Source: Leguminivora glycinivorella (taxonomy: Eukaryota > Arthropoda > Insecta > Lepidoptera > Tortricidae). From it: DNA of 64,000 bases. The stretch is from assembly GCF_023078275.1 (NCBI RefSeq), contig NC_062982.1, positions 4,662,501 to 4,726,500 of the forward strand, read 5' to 3'. How positions within the stretch are numbered: the first letter of the stretch is position 1; each line of letters starts with the position of its first letter. This document shows, piece by piece, positions 44,291 through 56,561 of the stretch. A program made the translations under genes and the position numbers. The notes under the pieces were generated by a model. It made no database searches. It was not told the origin of the DNA and was given only the letters and a program-made list of their open reading frames with translations.

Positions 44291-47200
44291 AACCTTTGCC
44301 TTTCATCATCTTGATGAGGAAATATAGGTTAACTGTTGAACGAAGATACACGATATTGATATTTTATGACTTCATTTGTAATAGAATTTACGTCCAGAAT
44401 ATATGAAACATTTGTTTTGAAATATGCATATGCTATTTAATTATTTTGCGATATGTATATTTGAAGATTTAAACGATTGGTAAATATTTTATTTTATTTC
44501 AACTGTGGTGATGAAATAGGTGCCTGTATGTTTGACAATTGGTAAATTAGTGAATCGGAAATTGCGAATGAGTTCGATGCAGAAATGCAGTTTTCAAATT
44601 CAACGTGTGAATTGGTAAATTTGATACAAAAGGGCTTAATTGGGCGATAGCTTCAAACAAATCAATCATATGTGCTTAAACAACCCGTGTTAACGTTACA
44701 TTCACGAACAGCACGCAATCTAAATCACGCACAAACACTTAATTTGAAATAAAACGTGATGCTAAAATGGCTGTTAATGATTCATATTCATTTTTTTGAA
44801 TGACCGGATTGTTAAATAGTTTAACACTTAAAATATAGCTATAAATTTGTAGTGTAAGATAATTCAACGCCTACTTCATGTTTTCAATCGAACTCTCTTA
44901 TTTGAAGCTTTTCGAAAGAATGCGCGTAATCAAACGCGGTGCCTGGTTTTCTCCACGGTTTGCTTACCTCTGCCCTTGTTAACTTTAACAGAAAACTTTT
45001 ATTTCAATGCACAACGACGACGGTGTGTTTGTTTCCAGTAAAGTCAGTAGTTATTGTCTCACGCGTGGAGAATAACTGGAGAATTTTACTATTAAATTTG
45101 CAAATTTGCAATAGACACGCCAATGTAACATGTCTCCATAGAAACCTTTGTACATAGCAACCGGAGAATATATCAGATGATAATAATGGTAGAAATTTCA
45201 AACACCACTGCAAATATGCAATCGACTGTAATAAAACTGATAAAACTAAAAGCGATAAACAACACCTAACATTAAACAACAACAGAAGTAATCGAGTCAA
45301 AGTCAAAGTCAACAGTGCGGACGAAGTTGGCGGCAACTCCGCCACGAAAACAATACCGGCTGGCGATAAATTGTAATCGCCAAACAGCAAACTATCTTGG
45401 GAAGTATAGCAGGTTTAAATTTAGAAATCAATTATAAAATAATGTCTTCAAAATGTAAGCTTTATTCAAAATGTAACGGGTGACTATCGGGATAGTCGAA
45501 GACCAAAACAATATTTTTCGATAATAGCTAACTTGAGCTAGCTTATAATAAGTCTGCCAAAACACCGAGATTCCATGAGTAATCATTTTGATTTATTATT
45601 AATACCGCACCAGCATCTGTATAACGTGCGCAAAGAATAAATAATAATCCAAGTCACGAAGCCCTTGTTATATCAATCCACAAATCGTAAATTCATTTTC
45701 GGTAAAATAAGACAAAAGCCACACATTAGTATTACGCTTACATTGAAGCGACTGTTGAAAATTCTTAAAAAGAATACAGAATTTTTGATTAAAAACGGAG
45801 AAGGATAATTCTAGCTTTTTCGGTTCTCATTTCCTTAAACTTGACATGAACGAGTATACTCGTACATTGGCTGCCTTTCCACATTGGAGATATTTTAGGA
45901 AAGAGGGTTGGCGATATTTGTTTGGGGGCAGTGTACACAAGACACGCACCCTTAAGCACACAATGTACGCGATACAGGCGTTTACGATTGCCTTGTGGGA
46001 TGGAACGAGTACAATGGAGAGGTATATATATAAATAGGTAGCTAGATTTCCGCAACCGTAGTGATTGCAAAAATACCCTTTTATTTGTCGTTTCCATCCG
46101 AACGCTGATGCGATAAGCAATCAAAAGCGTATGTTACTTTTTAGAATTACTTTTTTTTCGTAGTCAAGGAATAGTACATTTTTCTAAGCAGCCATTCAGA
46201 CAACAGCTACAATTTACTACTGTAATACTTTAAATAACTACAACACATAAAAACGAATATTTGGAGCAACTCCGAAATCAGATAATACCTTACGATTACG
46301 AAAAAGGACGAAATTAAATGTTGGCAAAAATCGTGGAACGATTCTTCTAATTTGCTTTAGGGTTTAGAATTAATAAGGTTATTTTTCTCTCGCAATATTC
46401 GAAAGGATCATACAACTCAATTTCCGGAGGATCAAAGCGGTGGCAGCCAATTTTCAGAATATATTGGAAGTTTTATATAGAATCAGGTTTATATAGAAGA
46501 AAGTTAGTCACATGACAGGGACGGACTCCATTTGGGACACGAGAAGTTGTAATGCTCCGCCGGACCCTTCCCAACGGCCTTCGGATCTCGAACAAGCGTG
46601 CTTCAGATACATTCAGTTTCATTCGCGATGAGAGTTCTAAACGTACTCAACAAAATCTAAATGTACCGTCCAAATACAAAACGCCACGGTATCAGGAGAA
46701 ACACTTCGTTCCAAGATCACAAATTACCCCTGTCCGCAAAACAAACTGTTTAAAATTCCGACACGGAACCCTGTCTGCTGATAAATGGCTAGTGACCCCG
46801 AGCCCCTGACCTTCGGGGCATTGATGTAGAGGCAAGAAGCGATACGGATCTATGGCGTGGCGTCACGACCGCCGCCCCGTTCTTAGCGAAAATCGACTTA
46901 TCGCGTGTAACTGCACACGTTAAGGAATACCCGCCCTCTCCTAAAATAAACTCACGTTTTAAAATAAGAACACTCCTCATTTAAATAAAACGTCTCGACA
47001 ATGTCGTGTTAGCGTTAGCGGGTAATTGTCAATGGATCATAGGTACTAATGAAATAACCGTCTAGCTGAAGGCTAGCTTCAGGGTTAGTGTGAATTGTTG
47101 AATTAACAAATCATTAGGTTTAAACGGTTAGTTGCGTTTGCAGTGTCATCAGATCAATTATTCGACGAAACTTAAAGCACCGCAATTGTCCCAAACTGCT

Positions 47201-49822
47201 TACATCATGTATCCCACATACTCATAAAACACGCGATTACAGACGAACTGACACATCTAATTGGGATATACCAGCACAAGCGGCACAATAAAAAGAAACC
47301 ACACTAAATACGTTAACGAATCTTGATCCAATAAACATTTGAAAAGATGTGACCAAAAATAGCTAACGAAAATATTCCTTGTATTGTTGGGATGACAAAG
47401 CTAAAAGATCGTAAAGATCAATGTCGCATAGTATTTATGATACTATAACATTTTCCTCATTGCAAATTTCTAAGCGGCGGCAATAACATGAAACGAATAC
47501 ACACAGTACATGCAAGTAAAACTAAAGTTTCGCTTCATTTATATACGAGGAAATTAATGTAGCATTAATTTCCGAGATAGCAGTATCTTAATTGACTTTC
47601 AGTTTCAATATCGTCGGGACAAATCGATGCTCATCTCGACTTTAGTGCCCAAGTGAACCGTGACGCGATATAACTTGACTTTGTCATGTCATGACAGACT
47701 ATTAACCTTATTGTGGACAATTGCAAGTGCAATTTTGCGTAACTCGGACCTTGGCTCTCGCGAAGTCCTCAGTGATATCATCACGTATTTCGAAATCTCA
47801 TATTTGAACTAAACGAGTAAGTGGTTTTAATTAGCTTTTTTTAGTAATTGCGTGCTCATCGTAATAAAATTATTGAGGCCATTGCAGATGTATTTTATGT
47901 TTCCTTTATAATTTATAACGATACCAATATTGCTATATTTCACTTTAAATAACAAACTCGTAGGTTATTTTCTACATATGTGTCGTGGCATTTCAAAGGT
48001 TTATTTATAACCTTGTAATTCCTATAATAGTCTATCAAACGAACACATATGCCTATTATCTAGAAGGGTGTTATTACCAGCGTCGGACTAAATACTATTA
48101 TCCACGAATGAGTGTTCACAATGACTGGTCATTGGACAATAACATCGTCCTTGGAGACCATCGATCCGTGACAATTGACATTACATTGTAAGGGAGGGTT
48201 GTACAATAATGTTTAAAAAACATCGTTAAAACAATACCGGAAATACAATACGTAAGGTAACTTCTACCATTCCGCTATGTCTTTCTTTTATCGTCGTTGC
48301 TCAATATTCAAAACTCATGCGCGAACTTTAACAAAATATTTAAATTCAAACGGGGCACATTGACACTGAAAAACAGTTATCCTTATTTTTTCCGCCTACA
48401 TAATATTACTCTATGTAAAGTCAAGAGTTTACTAAACAAAAATACCCGGCGTGCAGCCCGGCGTCCTCCAAACCAAATATAAAAACAAAACTTGACGTGG
48501 CCTTCACCAAAGTGCTTTTCGTTTGGAGTAAAGCCTTTACACGTGACGGTCCGAGTACTCAGCAACTTGACAAATTAATCGGTGTCAGCTGCTTCCCTTC
48601 AACCGCAATATTACCCTGTCCCAGATTAGGGCAAGTTAGTTTTTGCCGAGTTTGTATTATTGAATTGCGAAGAGACTTATGAAACATTTCAGGCGTCGAG
48701 CGCCTCCATGCAGCCGATTCTTTGTACCAAATGTAAACTGGGACAGTTGTGATATTTGACGGCATTGCAACCACATTCCCGAACTAGGCGAGCATCAAAA
48801 TGCGGAGATTAGGTCGCACGTATCCTCGCAAATGTCAAACAACATTAGCCACGGTGATCGAACGCTGTTGCATATTAATGCCGTGTCATTGGCCATATAT
48901 AGTCTACTGTCTAACTCGAAATAGCTGGATTATGTGTAATAAACATTAGGTATTAAGGGCTATTGTTGCAAGCGTCAATTGTTAGAATATGCACCTAGTT
49001 AGGTGCCAAAGGGCATTTGATGTTCTAACGTTGTCGCAACGCCAGATTGTGACCTGCATACATCCCGAAGGTTTCACTGCACTGTGCGTGACAAGTCACA
49101 TTGTATTGTTTATAAATTAGAAAATGAAACTGATTTTACTTGGCCTGACTCTGACCTGGATATTACCGTACTTTATCAGAAATGTTTTCTAATAAACCAA
49201 TTTTCCTTTCTGTAATAAACTGTAATTGATCAAAGAGCTATTAAAACAAAAGGAAATTAATAAACAATTTACGCAAATTAAAGCTTTGTGGCTTCGTAAC
49301 AGGTAGATGAGGATTGTTTTGGTTACTTCAAAGTCGTTTTATATCCAATTATCCACTAAATCCTTGCGACGGCTTGGAAGAATCCCACCGTAAAGCTATA
49401 AATAATTGAACACGTGCGGCTAATCTAATACGGTACGAGTGCAATCTGCACTCCAGTATTAGCTAATAAACGCGAGAAGAAAAACAAATTCAATCCACTT
49501 AATAATTCATTGAAAAATAGTCGTCGTCAAACCATTGACATATTCAACAAATTATTCATGGCTGCCGTTCCATTCATCAAAGTTATGGATGCACGCGGTC
49601 CTGTAATGCGCGATTAGTCGATTACACATTCCATTAATATGCGCGCGAACAATAGGTAATGTCGTTCGGACTGAATCCATTATACAGCCAATCAATCTTC
49701 TTTAATCCATTTTTCTTCCGTCAGCTTGAAAATTGTCGCTCATTTTTCGACTCGATTACCGCCAACATCGCAGCCGGTGAATCGGAATCATCGTAAACAG
49801 GCTATCGAACTCCGCAACGGCC
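44291..49822. other. 5.5 kb without recognised genes or repeats
   Basis: AT-rich, apparently unique DNA. It probably lies upstream of, or in a first intron of, the receptor gene. Frames of up to 128 codons (for example 45004-45390 on the minus strand) have leucine-rich, low-information composition and no domain. A GC-richer stretch is present near 46780-46930. Confidence 0.45.
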
Positions 49823-49830
49823 TTCTTGCC

Positions 49831-50354
49831 TAGGGTTGCAAAAAAACGGTTTTTTTTCTGGCTTGAAAAAAAACATGAAAAAAAACCGTGAAAAAAAACA
49901 GTTTTTTTTCTGGAGTATGTTTTTTTTTCTAAAGTACGAAATCTCAAAATTTGAAAGTAGTTAATACTTTTATACGGTTTTTTAGACTTAATGTTAACTA
50001 TTAAACGAATTTAATCAAATAACTTTAATTTCTGGTCTTATTAGTAACATTTACGAAATCTGTAGTTGGTAGTTATCACTTTTTACTGTTGGCAACACCA
50101 CCGCCTCTCCATGCTACACGCAGCATCGGGGATTCCCCAATAAACGTTTGTATACTGAATGTTAATTGAATTAAAATTTACGTTATTGTTATTGAAACAT
50201 GTTACAACTCACGAAAAACCGTTATTGTCGTATTATTTGTTCATCTGAAAAAAAACCATATTTAGAGAAAAAACCAAGGTGCTGGGTTTTTTTTCATGTT
50301 TTTTTTCACAATTCTGAAAAAAAACATTTGGTTTTTTTTCTATTTACAACCCTA
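49831..50354. mobile_element. hAT-type MITE, 524 bp, perfect 8-bp target duplication
   Basis: Ends are TAGGGTTGCAAA and TTTACAACCCTA, an inverted pair with one mismatch. TTCTTGCC lies directly outside both ends (49823-49830 and 50355-50362), an exact 8-bp duplication of the hAT type. Near each end are clusters of GAAAAAAAACC and GGTTTTTTTTC in alternating orientation (four or more per side), so the ends can form several alternative hairpins. The interior is AT-rich and non-coding. Confidence 0.85.
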
Positions 50355-50362
50355 TTCTTGCC

Positions 50363-51558
50363 CAAATCGATATGTTTCCGCACCGCATACGATAATTTGC
50401 ATCCGACCACGCTACATTTCTGCCTCCATAAATTAACTTAAATGGCCATTCCTTTTCCACTCGAAATTAATGAACGATACTCGTAATTTGATCAATCCAA
50501 CAGTGAAATGAGCTGAGCCAATCAAACGCAGATATTTTTTATTAATAGGTATTTTAATTCGCTAACATTTAAACGAGTGGATAAGAGAGCTTATTAAAAT
50601 TAACGCCCAGTGTTTGATCAAAGGCATCACAATGCATTTGAAATTTAGATAAACGTAGCCGGGTGTCGGGACAGGGACTATAATTGACACCGTCAGTTTC
50701 AGCTAAACAGAATATTTCAGCCAACAATACGCCCCTCGAATACATTAACGGAGGAGATTAAAGATAAACACGGCTAGTGGCGAGTTTTCTAAAGGACGGG
50801 CGGATGCCTGTAGATAGGTACTGTTAATCCGCAACGGTATCTCTTATAATCCCCGAAACATCTTCGAGCGTCCGTTCTATCCGCCGGCGCCGCGTCTGAG
50901 CTTCTTGCGAAATGCCACTTAATATCATATCTGTACGAGAATCTACTTCAACGTTCATTTTACCTGACATCTGTATTAAACGCCGCTAACAGCTATTTTC
51001 GAGCAAGATTAGCGCATAACCGAATAAACCGGTGCTTTCGCGAAATGGAACGGCTTCATTTCCTTGACATCGTGTTTACAATTTCATGTTGTAGATCTGT
51101 AACCACAAACACTTCACACTCAATCAATAAATCGACAATAACAAAACTCTATTCAAGGATTTTTCCTTGGACATTAATAATCCGTTACAAAACATGAAAA
51201 CTGTAGTCCAACTTTATGGACCACCGTATGGCCTTCGTCTCGGAATAACTCATTTATAGCTGTACAGCAATCGATTGGGCTGCAGACAGACAAAGCTCAT
51301 TTCGGATCATGTTGTGGGCCATAAATAATTCATCGCCGAGGGCGACGGGCGAGTCCGCGACATGCGTACCCTCGGAAAAGTTGATAATGTGATTTACAGA
51401 CGCGAGAAGTGGAGCGCACTAGCCCTAGCCCCCGCTGCGAAGTAATTTGTTGGGGAAACGCGCCCCCGCATACTGACTCGCTGTTCATACACGCCGTGCA
51501 TTCACAAGTGCCGCACTACAACTCACGCCCGTCTCTTACCTTAACTGTTTTGTTCCAG
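50363..51558. other. Upstream or intronic DNA before the receptor exon
   Basis: No repeat recognised. GC content rises after about 51330. The stretch ends in a pyrimidine-rich run, CTCTTACC...TGTTTTGTTCCAG, that reads as a 3' splice acceptor at 51558. An unseen upstream leader exon is therefore likely. Confidence 0.4.
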
Positions 51559-51706
51559 ATGTTCACGGCGAAACTGAGAGTGCAAATGGAACAATGGCGC
51601 GAGGGACTAAAACCGGGTGTGACTAGTGATAATAATAGTTAAGACGATGTGTTAAAGTTCGGCCACGACGACGAACTACAGCGGGCTGGCCGCGGCCAGC
51701 GATGTT
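51559..51706 (+). promoter_or_regulatory. Receptor 5' leader with a 27-codon upstream ORF
   Basis: After the TTCCAG acceptor comes ATGTTCACGG, opening a 27-codon frame (MFTAKLRVQMEQWREGLK...) that stops with TAA at 51640-51642. This is 64 nt before the receptor ATG. A TAA in frame with the receptor lies at 51653-51655, so the receptor start cannot be moved upstream. The upstream ORF could reduce receptor translation. The exon start depends on an acceptor predicted by eye. Confidence 0.45.
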
Positions 51707-52077
51707 ATGGACGGAGTCTTCGGCAATGAGAGCGAGTGGGCGAACGCGTCGGCGGCGGCGCCGGAGCAGGACCTGTACAACTACTGGCCGTGGAGCATCG
51801 TGGACGGAGCACTCATGCTGCTCATCGTCAGTGGGAACACCCTCACGATCCTGGCCGTGACCCTCAGCAGACGGCTCTCATCTCTTGTTTCCAACCAGTT
51901 CGTCCTCAACCTAGCCATCTCAGACCTGATGGTGGGGCTAACCCTTCCCTACCACCTCGTATTTTATCTGGACGATGACTTCGGCAAAATCAAGTGGTCA
52001 TGTCTGATGAGATTTATACTCATTATATTGGCCTGCCTGGCGTCCATTTACAACATCATAGCGATAGCAGTAGACAG
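51707..52077 (+). CDS. Adenosine-receptor-like class A GPCR, coding exon 1 (TM1-TM3)
   Basis: First of four exons that together encode 400 residues (371 + 160 + 171 + 501 nt including stop). Residues 1-26 are extracellular with two N-glycosylation sequons (NES at 7, NAS at 13) and no cleavable signal. TM1 has GN at 43-44. TM2 has LAISDL with D73, the 2.50 sodium-site aspartate. C99 at the top of TM3 is the disulfide cysteine. TM3 ends in DRY (123-125), the G-protein switch motif. The exon ends inside the R124 codon, AG before GTATGA. The start is the first ATG after an in-frame stop at 51653. The protein should sit in the plasma membrane and couple to heterotrimeric G proteins. The closest family by pattern is the adenosine receptor group; the ligand is unknown. 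Confidence 0.9.
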
Positions 52078-52291
52078 GTATGATTTCTCACGTGTTATTG
52101 TGTTAATATGGTGTTAAAGCTTTAAAGATCATTTAAAACGGTGATACGCTGTAACTTGAACCGCACGAACCATGCCATTGAACCCAAGGTTACTGTTCCC
52201 GCCACTTACAAAGCATGATAGAACATTAGCTTACACATACCAGTAGGTATAAAACTAATATTCATACCCGCAATAAGTATGGGTATCTAAA

Positions 52292-52779
52292 TCTTATACT
52301 TTTAAACGAGCAATTCTTGTATATTTATTTATTTATTTATATATTTATTTACACTGACGATCTCGGAAACCGCTCTAACGATTTCGCTGAAATTTGTTAT
52401 GTGGGGGTTTTTGGGGGTGAAAAATCGGTCTAACTTATCCTTAGGTCCCGGAAAACGCGAATTTTCGAGTTTTCATGCGTTTTTCTTCGCGCGCCATCTC
52501 GTGTGCAGTAGTTGTACTGTTAAGACAGAATTCTTCGGTCGATGTAAGTACTATTTATTGCAAACACTAGATGGCGACACAGGTCAAGGCTAAAACGAAT
52601 AGAGAAATACACTATTTGAGTTTTTGTGGCGAAATGCGCGCCATCTCGTGTGGAGTAGTTGTGTTGTTAAGGCTGAGAATTCTTTCGCTCGATGTAGGTA
52701 CTATTCATTTTTGAACTAGATGGCGACACATGTCAAGGATACGAAACAGAACCGAGCGAAGCTCGGTCGCCCAGATATT
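52292..52779 (+). mobile_element. 0.5-kb dispersed repeat with hairpin end and internal dimer (+)
   Basis: Inserted in receptor intron 1. Inverted copy of 17350-17853, starting TCTTATACTTTTAAACGAGC and ending CCGAGCGAAGCTCGG, then CGCCCAGATATT. See that entry for the internal dimer. It contains no gene. Confidence 0.6.
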
Positions 52780-54248
52780 ATATTATTAGCGGTCCTAAAA
52801 GGGCGGCCTATATACCGGCTTCTAAAATAGGGCTTGGGATTTTTGAGTTGGCCTAAATACCAATTCGTACGTTTGCTATGTGAGCATATGGAATGCTAGT
52901 AAGGTTCGTGTGCACGTCGCCAGTAATAAGAGTAAAACTATATATTTGAAGATAACTTGCAACTTGCTTCAAATTTCAAAGGGTCTCACAATTTTCACGG
53001 TGCAATTTAATTTCACATGTATGGAAGCCGTATACATTTGAATTCTCTTATCATTTCACCTTTGAGAGCGCTTTTAGTGGCTTAAGATATTAGGTCGTGC
53101 ATAGAACTTTAAAACCCTACATAAAAGATGTCAGGACAAGTCTATCTAGTCTATACCCTGAAAACATTTAGTAGCAGTCGCACGATATAGCTGTTTTACA
53201 GTTCAGTAAATACGTTGCTACCAACTTAACAAACCAATTCGCAGAGTCGAGACTCCTTCGTTTTCTGCTGCGTTCATTGGCGACGCGTCGAATCGCATTC
53301 AAATGTATAGAACTCGATTCAACTCGGCTCGATTCGTCTTAGTGGCCAGGCTTCAAAGAACCATACCATAGACAGTTTTATTTTCATGTTTGCACTCAAA
53401 CTGCATATTCAAAATGGTAGGCGGTCCACCTAGATAACTAAGATGACTGAAAGTAGGTATTTGTTGAATTTATAATTTTCTTTCAAAATAAGTGCTTGGT
53501 CGTAGAAAAAGTATTGTATGCAACGGTGTTTAACTGAGTCAAAAAATGCTCGTGGCGTCTTTATTAACAATTTTCGGCTTCGCCTCAAATTGTTACCCAC
53601 GCCACTCACCTTTTTTGACCTCTTTTAACCACCAGTTGCATAAAATACTATTAGCTGCAGCGAGTATGTCACATCACATATCTAAACAGTTTTATCGGTG
53701 GCGATACGGCACCTTTTTTATTTATCGATTTTTGGCTTTAGATACTGTTGAGCGTGCAAAAAGTTTACAAAACAGTATTTATAGAGTAGAACCAAGCTCA
53801 TTTTACGTAGATTTTTGGATAACAAACTGATAAAGTAACACTCGCATATTCTGTACTAAGACACGCAAAGTTAACTTAGACGGACTTTACAATAATAGAG
53901 GCCCACGGGAAACTTACTGCATGATCTCATTTCGAAATCACCCGTCGTGCATCTTATCATCTCTGATATAAATTTAGCCGCGAGCGAGATGCGCTGCGAG
54001 TAATGGATGTTAAAATGAGATCATTTTGTGCAGTATATAGGTCAAACAGTTTTTTTGTATGTGTATTTTGTGCATCCTCAGTGTTTTGCTACAAAAACAG
54101 ACACCAGACCTATAACATTTTGGGTTGTTCTTTTATAAATTTTGTTTCACAAATGTCAAACAACTGAATGGTCCTTCTGAAAGCCATCGATCGTAGGTAA
54201 ATTTATGCCTTCAAAAGTGAATTAGATGATAGCTACTCCTAACATTTA
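52780..54248 (+). other. Receptor intron 1 interior
   Basis: AT-rich intron sequence without recognised exon. A 120-bp GC-richer stretch near 53245-53355 (GACGCGTCGAATCGC, CTCGATTCAACTCGGCTCG) may be a dispersed repeat but I could not define its ends. Confidence 0.4.
53552..53605. repeat. Nested inverted repeat (hairpin) in receptor intron 1
   Basis: GTGGCGT/ACGCCAC form outer arms and AACAATTT/AAATTGTT inner arms around TCGGCTTCGCCTC. The phrase TTCGGCTTCGCCTCAAATTG looks familiar from dispersed lepidopteran repeats. Probably part of a palindromic transposon end. Confidence 0.5.
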
Positions 54249-54447
54249 ATTCACGGTTCGCGGTCCCGGGTTCGAATGCCGGTAAGGGCATTTATTTGTG
54301 TGATGAGCACAGATATTTGTTCTTGAGTCATGGATGTTTTCTATGTATATAAGTATTTATATATTGTCTGAGTACTTACAACACAAGCCTTCTTGAGCTT
54401 ACGGGCCTCAGTCAATTTGTGTAAGAATGTCCTATAATATTTATTTA
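54249..54447 (+). mobile_element. tRNA-related SINE (+)
   Basis: CCCGGGTTCGAATGCCGG contains a good Pol III B-box (GGTTCGAATGCC, 54269-54280) and T-arm-like sequence. It is followed by ATTTGTGTGATGAGCACAGA, a GTATATAAGTATTTATATAT block and TTTGTGTAAGAATGTCC, ending in TATTTATTTA. I recognise the body as a lepidopteran SINE. It abuts a second repeat directly. Confidence 0.65.
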
Positions 54448-54450
54448 TTT

Positions 54451-54686
54451 ACATACATACATACATACAATCACGTCTGTATCCCATAAAGGGGTAGGCA
54501 GAGCACATGAAGCTACAGTGCCAGTCTTGGCAAATAAGGGGTTGAAAGGAAACGAAACTGTGACATTGCAGTGATAGGTTGCCAGCCTCTCGCCTACGCC
54601 ACAATTTAACCCATATCCCACAGTCGCCTTCTACGACACCCACGGAAAGAAAGGGGGTGGTGAAATTCTTAACCCGTCACCACACA
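54451..54686 (+). mobile_element. SINE-like dispersed repeat (+)
   Basis: Same family as 16268-16511: (ACAT)n, CTGTATCCCATAAAGGGGTA, GGTTGCCAGCCTCTCGCC, ACCCGTCACCACA. Located in receptor intron 1, immediately after the tRNA-related SINE. Confidence 0.7.
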
Positions 54687-54789
54687 GGCATCATGTTACC
54701 CAGTCATGGAGGCTTGTATTGTGATATTAGCGAGCAATACCTATCTAGGCTATATAGGCTATTTATTTAACATTATAATACGCTTGCAG

Positions 54790-54949
54790 GTACATAGCGA
54801 TCGTGCATCCCCTGCACTACAGCCGCTACATGACAAAGCTGGTGACCAGGCTTCTGATGAGCACCACATGGTCAGTGGCTCTCTGCATCAGCTGTATACC
54901 AATGTTCTGGAACGACTGGCACGATGGCGTCGCCTGTGAGATGAATATG
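54790..54949 (+). CDS. Adenosine-receptor-like GPCR, coding exon 2 (TM4 and extracellular loop 2)
   Basis: Preceded by CTTGCAG and followed by GTGAGT. It completes R124 of DRY and continues YIAIVHPLHYSRYM. TM4 carries the conserved W151 (TTWSVAL). Extracellular loop 2 ends VACEMNM, with C173 the partner of C99. Continued in exon 3 as VVPKEY, this matches the adenosine receptor pattern VAC-x4-VVP-x2-Y. The residues after the cysteine that hold adenosine in A2A (F168, E169) are M and N here. The donor leaves phase 0. Confidence 0.88.
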
Positions 54950-56346
54950 GTGAGTTTTCCGTCTAATACTAACTACAGAATCCAGGTCAAATTATTGTGA
55001 TAGTAATTTCTTATTGATGTATGTCCGAAGTTAAGTCCGTTTTGTCGTCGCCCTCGTCCCCCCCAAATAAGGAAAACTTTGAGGCGGCCTTGACTCAAGG
55101 CCATCGGAATGTAGACTCTGGATTTTCATCTGAAGTTACACGAGAATAACTTGATGACCTTTTTATTTTTCTAAGTTGGGTTTTTCTCATGATTTGTGCC
55201 TACTCCGTCGAACTAAATGGTCCAAACCATAAATTCTGTATTAAAGTAGTAAAGTTGACGAAGTTGATTGAGTCTGACCGCAGACATAATTTGAGAACGA
55301 CGTATCTTCTAATCTAGACTCATTACATGCAAAAGCTCTGGAAATATAGTAGAGAACTTTAATATCAATGGAACCATTATTGCAATTGCAACCATCGTAG
55401 TTCCACGATCACCTCGATCGCGCTGTCTATTAATAACATACGATAACACCATTTCGATAACCATTTCAATATTAGTTCCCGAAGCGTAATACGGTAGATT
55501 AGATACGCTCGCTCCTGTTCTCTATACTGTTTACTATAGAGCACGTTCACATTTCGATAATACCTCTAGATTGTGGGTTAATCCCCAAATGATAAAAGTA
55601 TGTACGTAAAGAATTATCTCTTTATTTATTTAAACTTAATTGCAGAAAAGAACAACTACAAAAGACGAACATAATGCCATGCCCTTTCTCATTCTGGTAC
55701 GAATTTCTTTTTCGCACGTTAGACTGTGACTTTTATTGGCGTACCTATTTGTGAGGCGAGTCCGTAATTTGTGTTTGCAATGCACCCCCTAACAGAACGC
55801 GGGGAAATTAACATGCCCCTAAACTGTTGTACCTACACTGCAGGGTTTATCAAAGTGGAGTGACCCCACCATTGTAAAGGGTTCGCAACATAATTGTATT
55901 TAAAAGGGTGACTATAACTTGCGTGTTTACGTTCCAAACTTTTGGTTTCTTGATACTAAAAGGCGACTGCATAAAAAATATCTGTGTGGGAAGGCTCTAA
56001 GTCGCATTAACTCATTGAAATATACGATTTGGCACTGAGCTTAACTGCGCGATAGACTTTAAAAGCATCGTCAATCGTTACTCGACTGCTCAAAGTAAAG
56101 ACGGAGTTATGCATTTGTTTTATTTGCCGTTAAAACAACTGAAGTAGCACATGGGCAGAACGAATGGCGTAGTGAATTAGTGATGTTTGTATTTATTTTC
56201 TTGACATTGTCGATGTTTCTAGAGTAGATTTTAAATGATTCGTACTTACAACTCCATAATGTAATTTACACATTAGTAAACTATTTCTTTCAGGTTCAGA
56301 GATCATTTACCTCTAAAGATTTTATAGTAAAATGTATCAATTCCAG
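54950..56346 (+). other. Receptor intron 2
   Basis: Runs from GTGAGT to TTCCAG. No repeat or extra exon recognised. Confidence 0.6.
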
Positions 56347-56517
56347 GTGGTGCCGAAAGAGTACACGACGTCAATCCTAGCGCCCATGTTCTCCCTCATA
56401 TGGATGGTGATGTTCATCCTGTACTGGCGGATCTGGCGAGAGGCGACGTGCCACGCGCGCCGCATGCGTGCCAACACATGCTGTCCAACCGGTGCCAACG
56501 ATTGGAAGAGCATTCAG
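56347..56517 (+). CDS. Adenosine-receptor-like GPCR, coding exon 3 (TM5 and intracellular loop 3)
   Basis: 57 codons, phase 0 at both ends, between TTCCAG and GTAGGA. It encodes residues 178-234: VVPKEYTTSILAPM, then TM5 ending MFILYWRIW and loop 3 with basic and Cys-rich HARRMRANTCCPTGANDWK. Tyr 5.58 is present (ILYW), but the position eight residues before it, 5.50, is Ile instead of Pro, as in melanocortin/cannabinoid-type relatives. The 3' half of this exon together with its donor is the source of the decayed array just downstream. Confidence 0.88.
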
Positions 56518-56561
56518 GTAGGAAAAGTAACAGGAGTTGTGACCAGCAATTGATCATGCTA

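Noticed and set aside
45004..45390. 128-codon minus-strand frame, leucine-rich
   Set aside because: Non-ATG start, hydrophobic low-information composition, no exon context.
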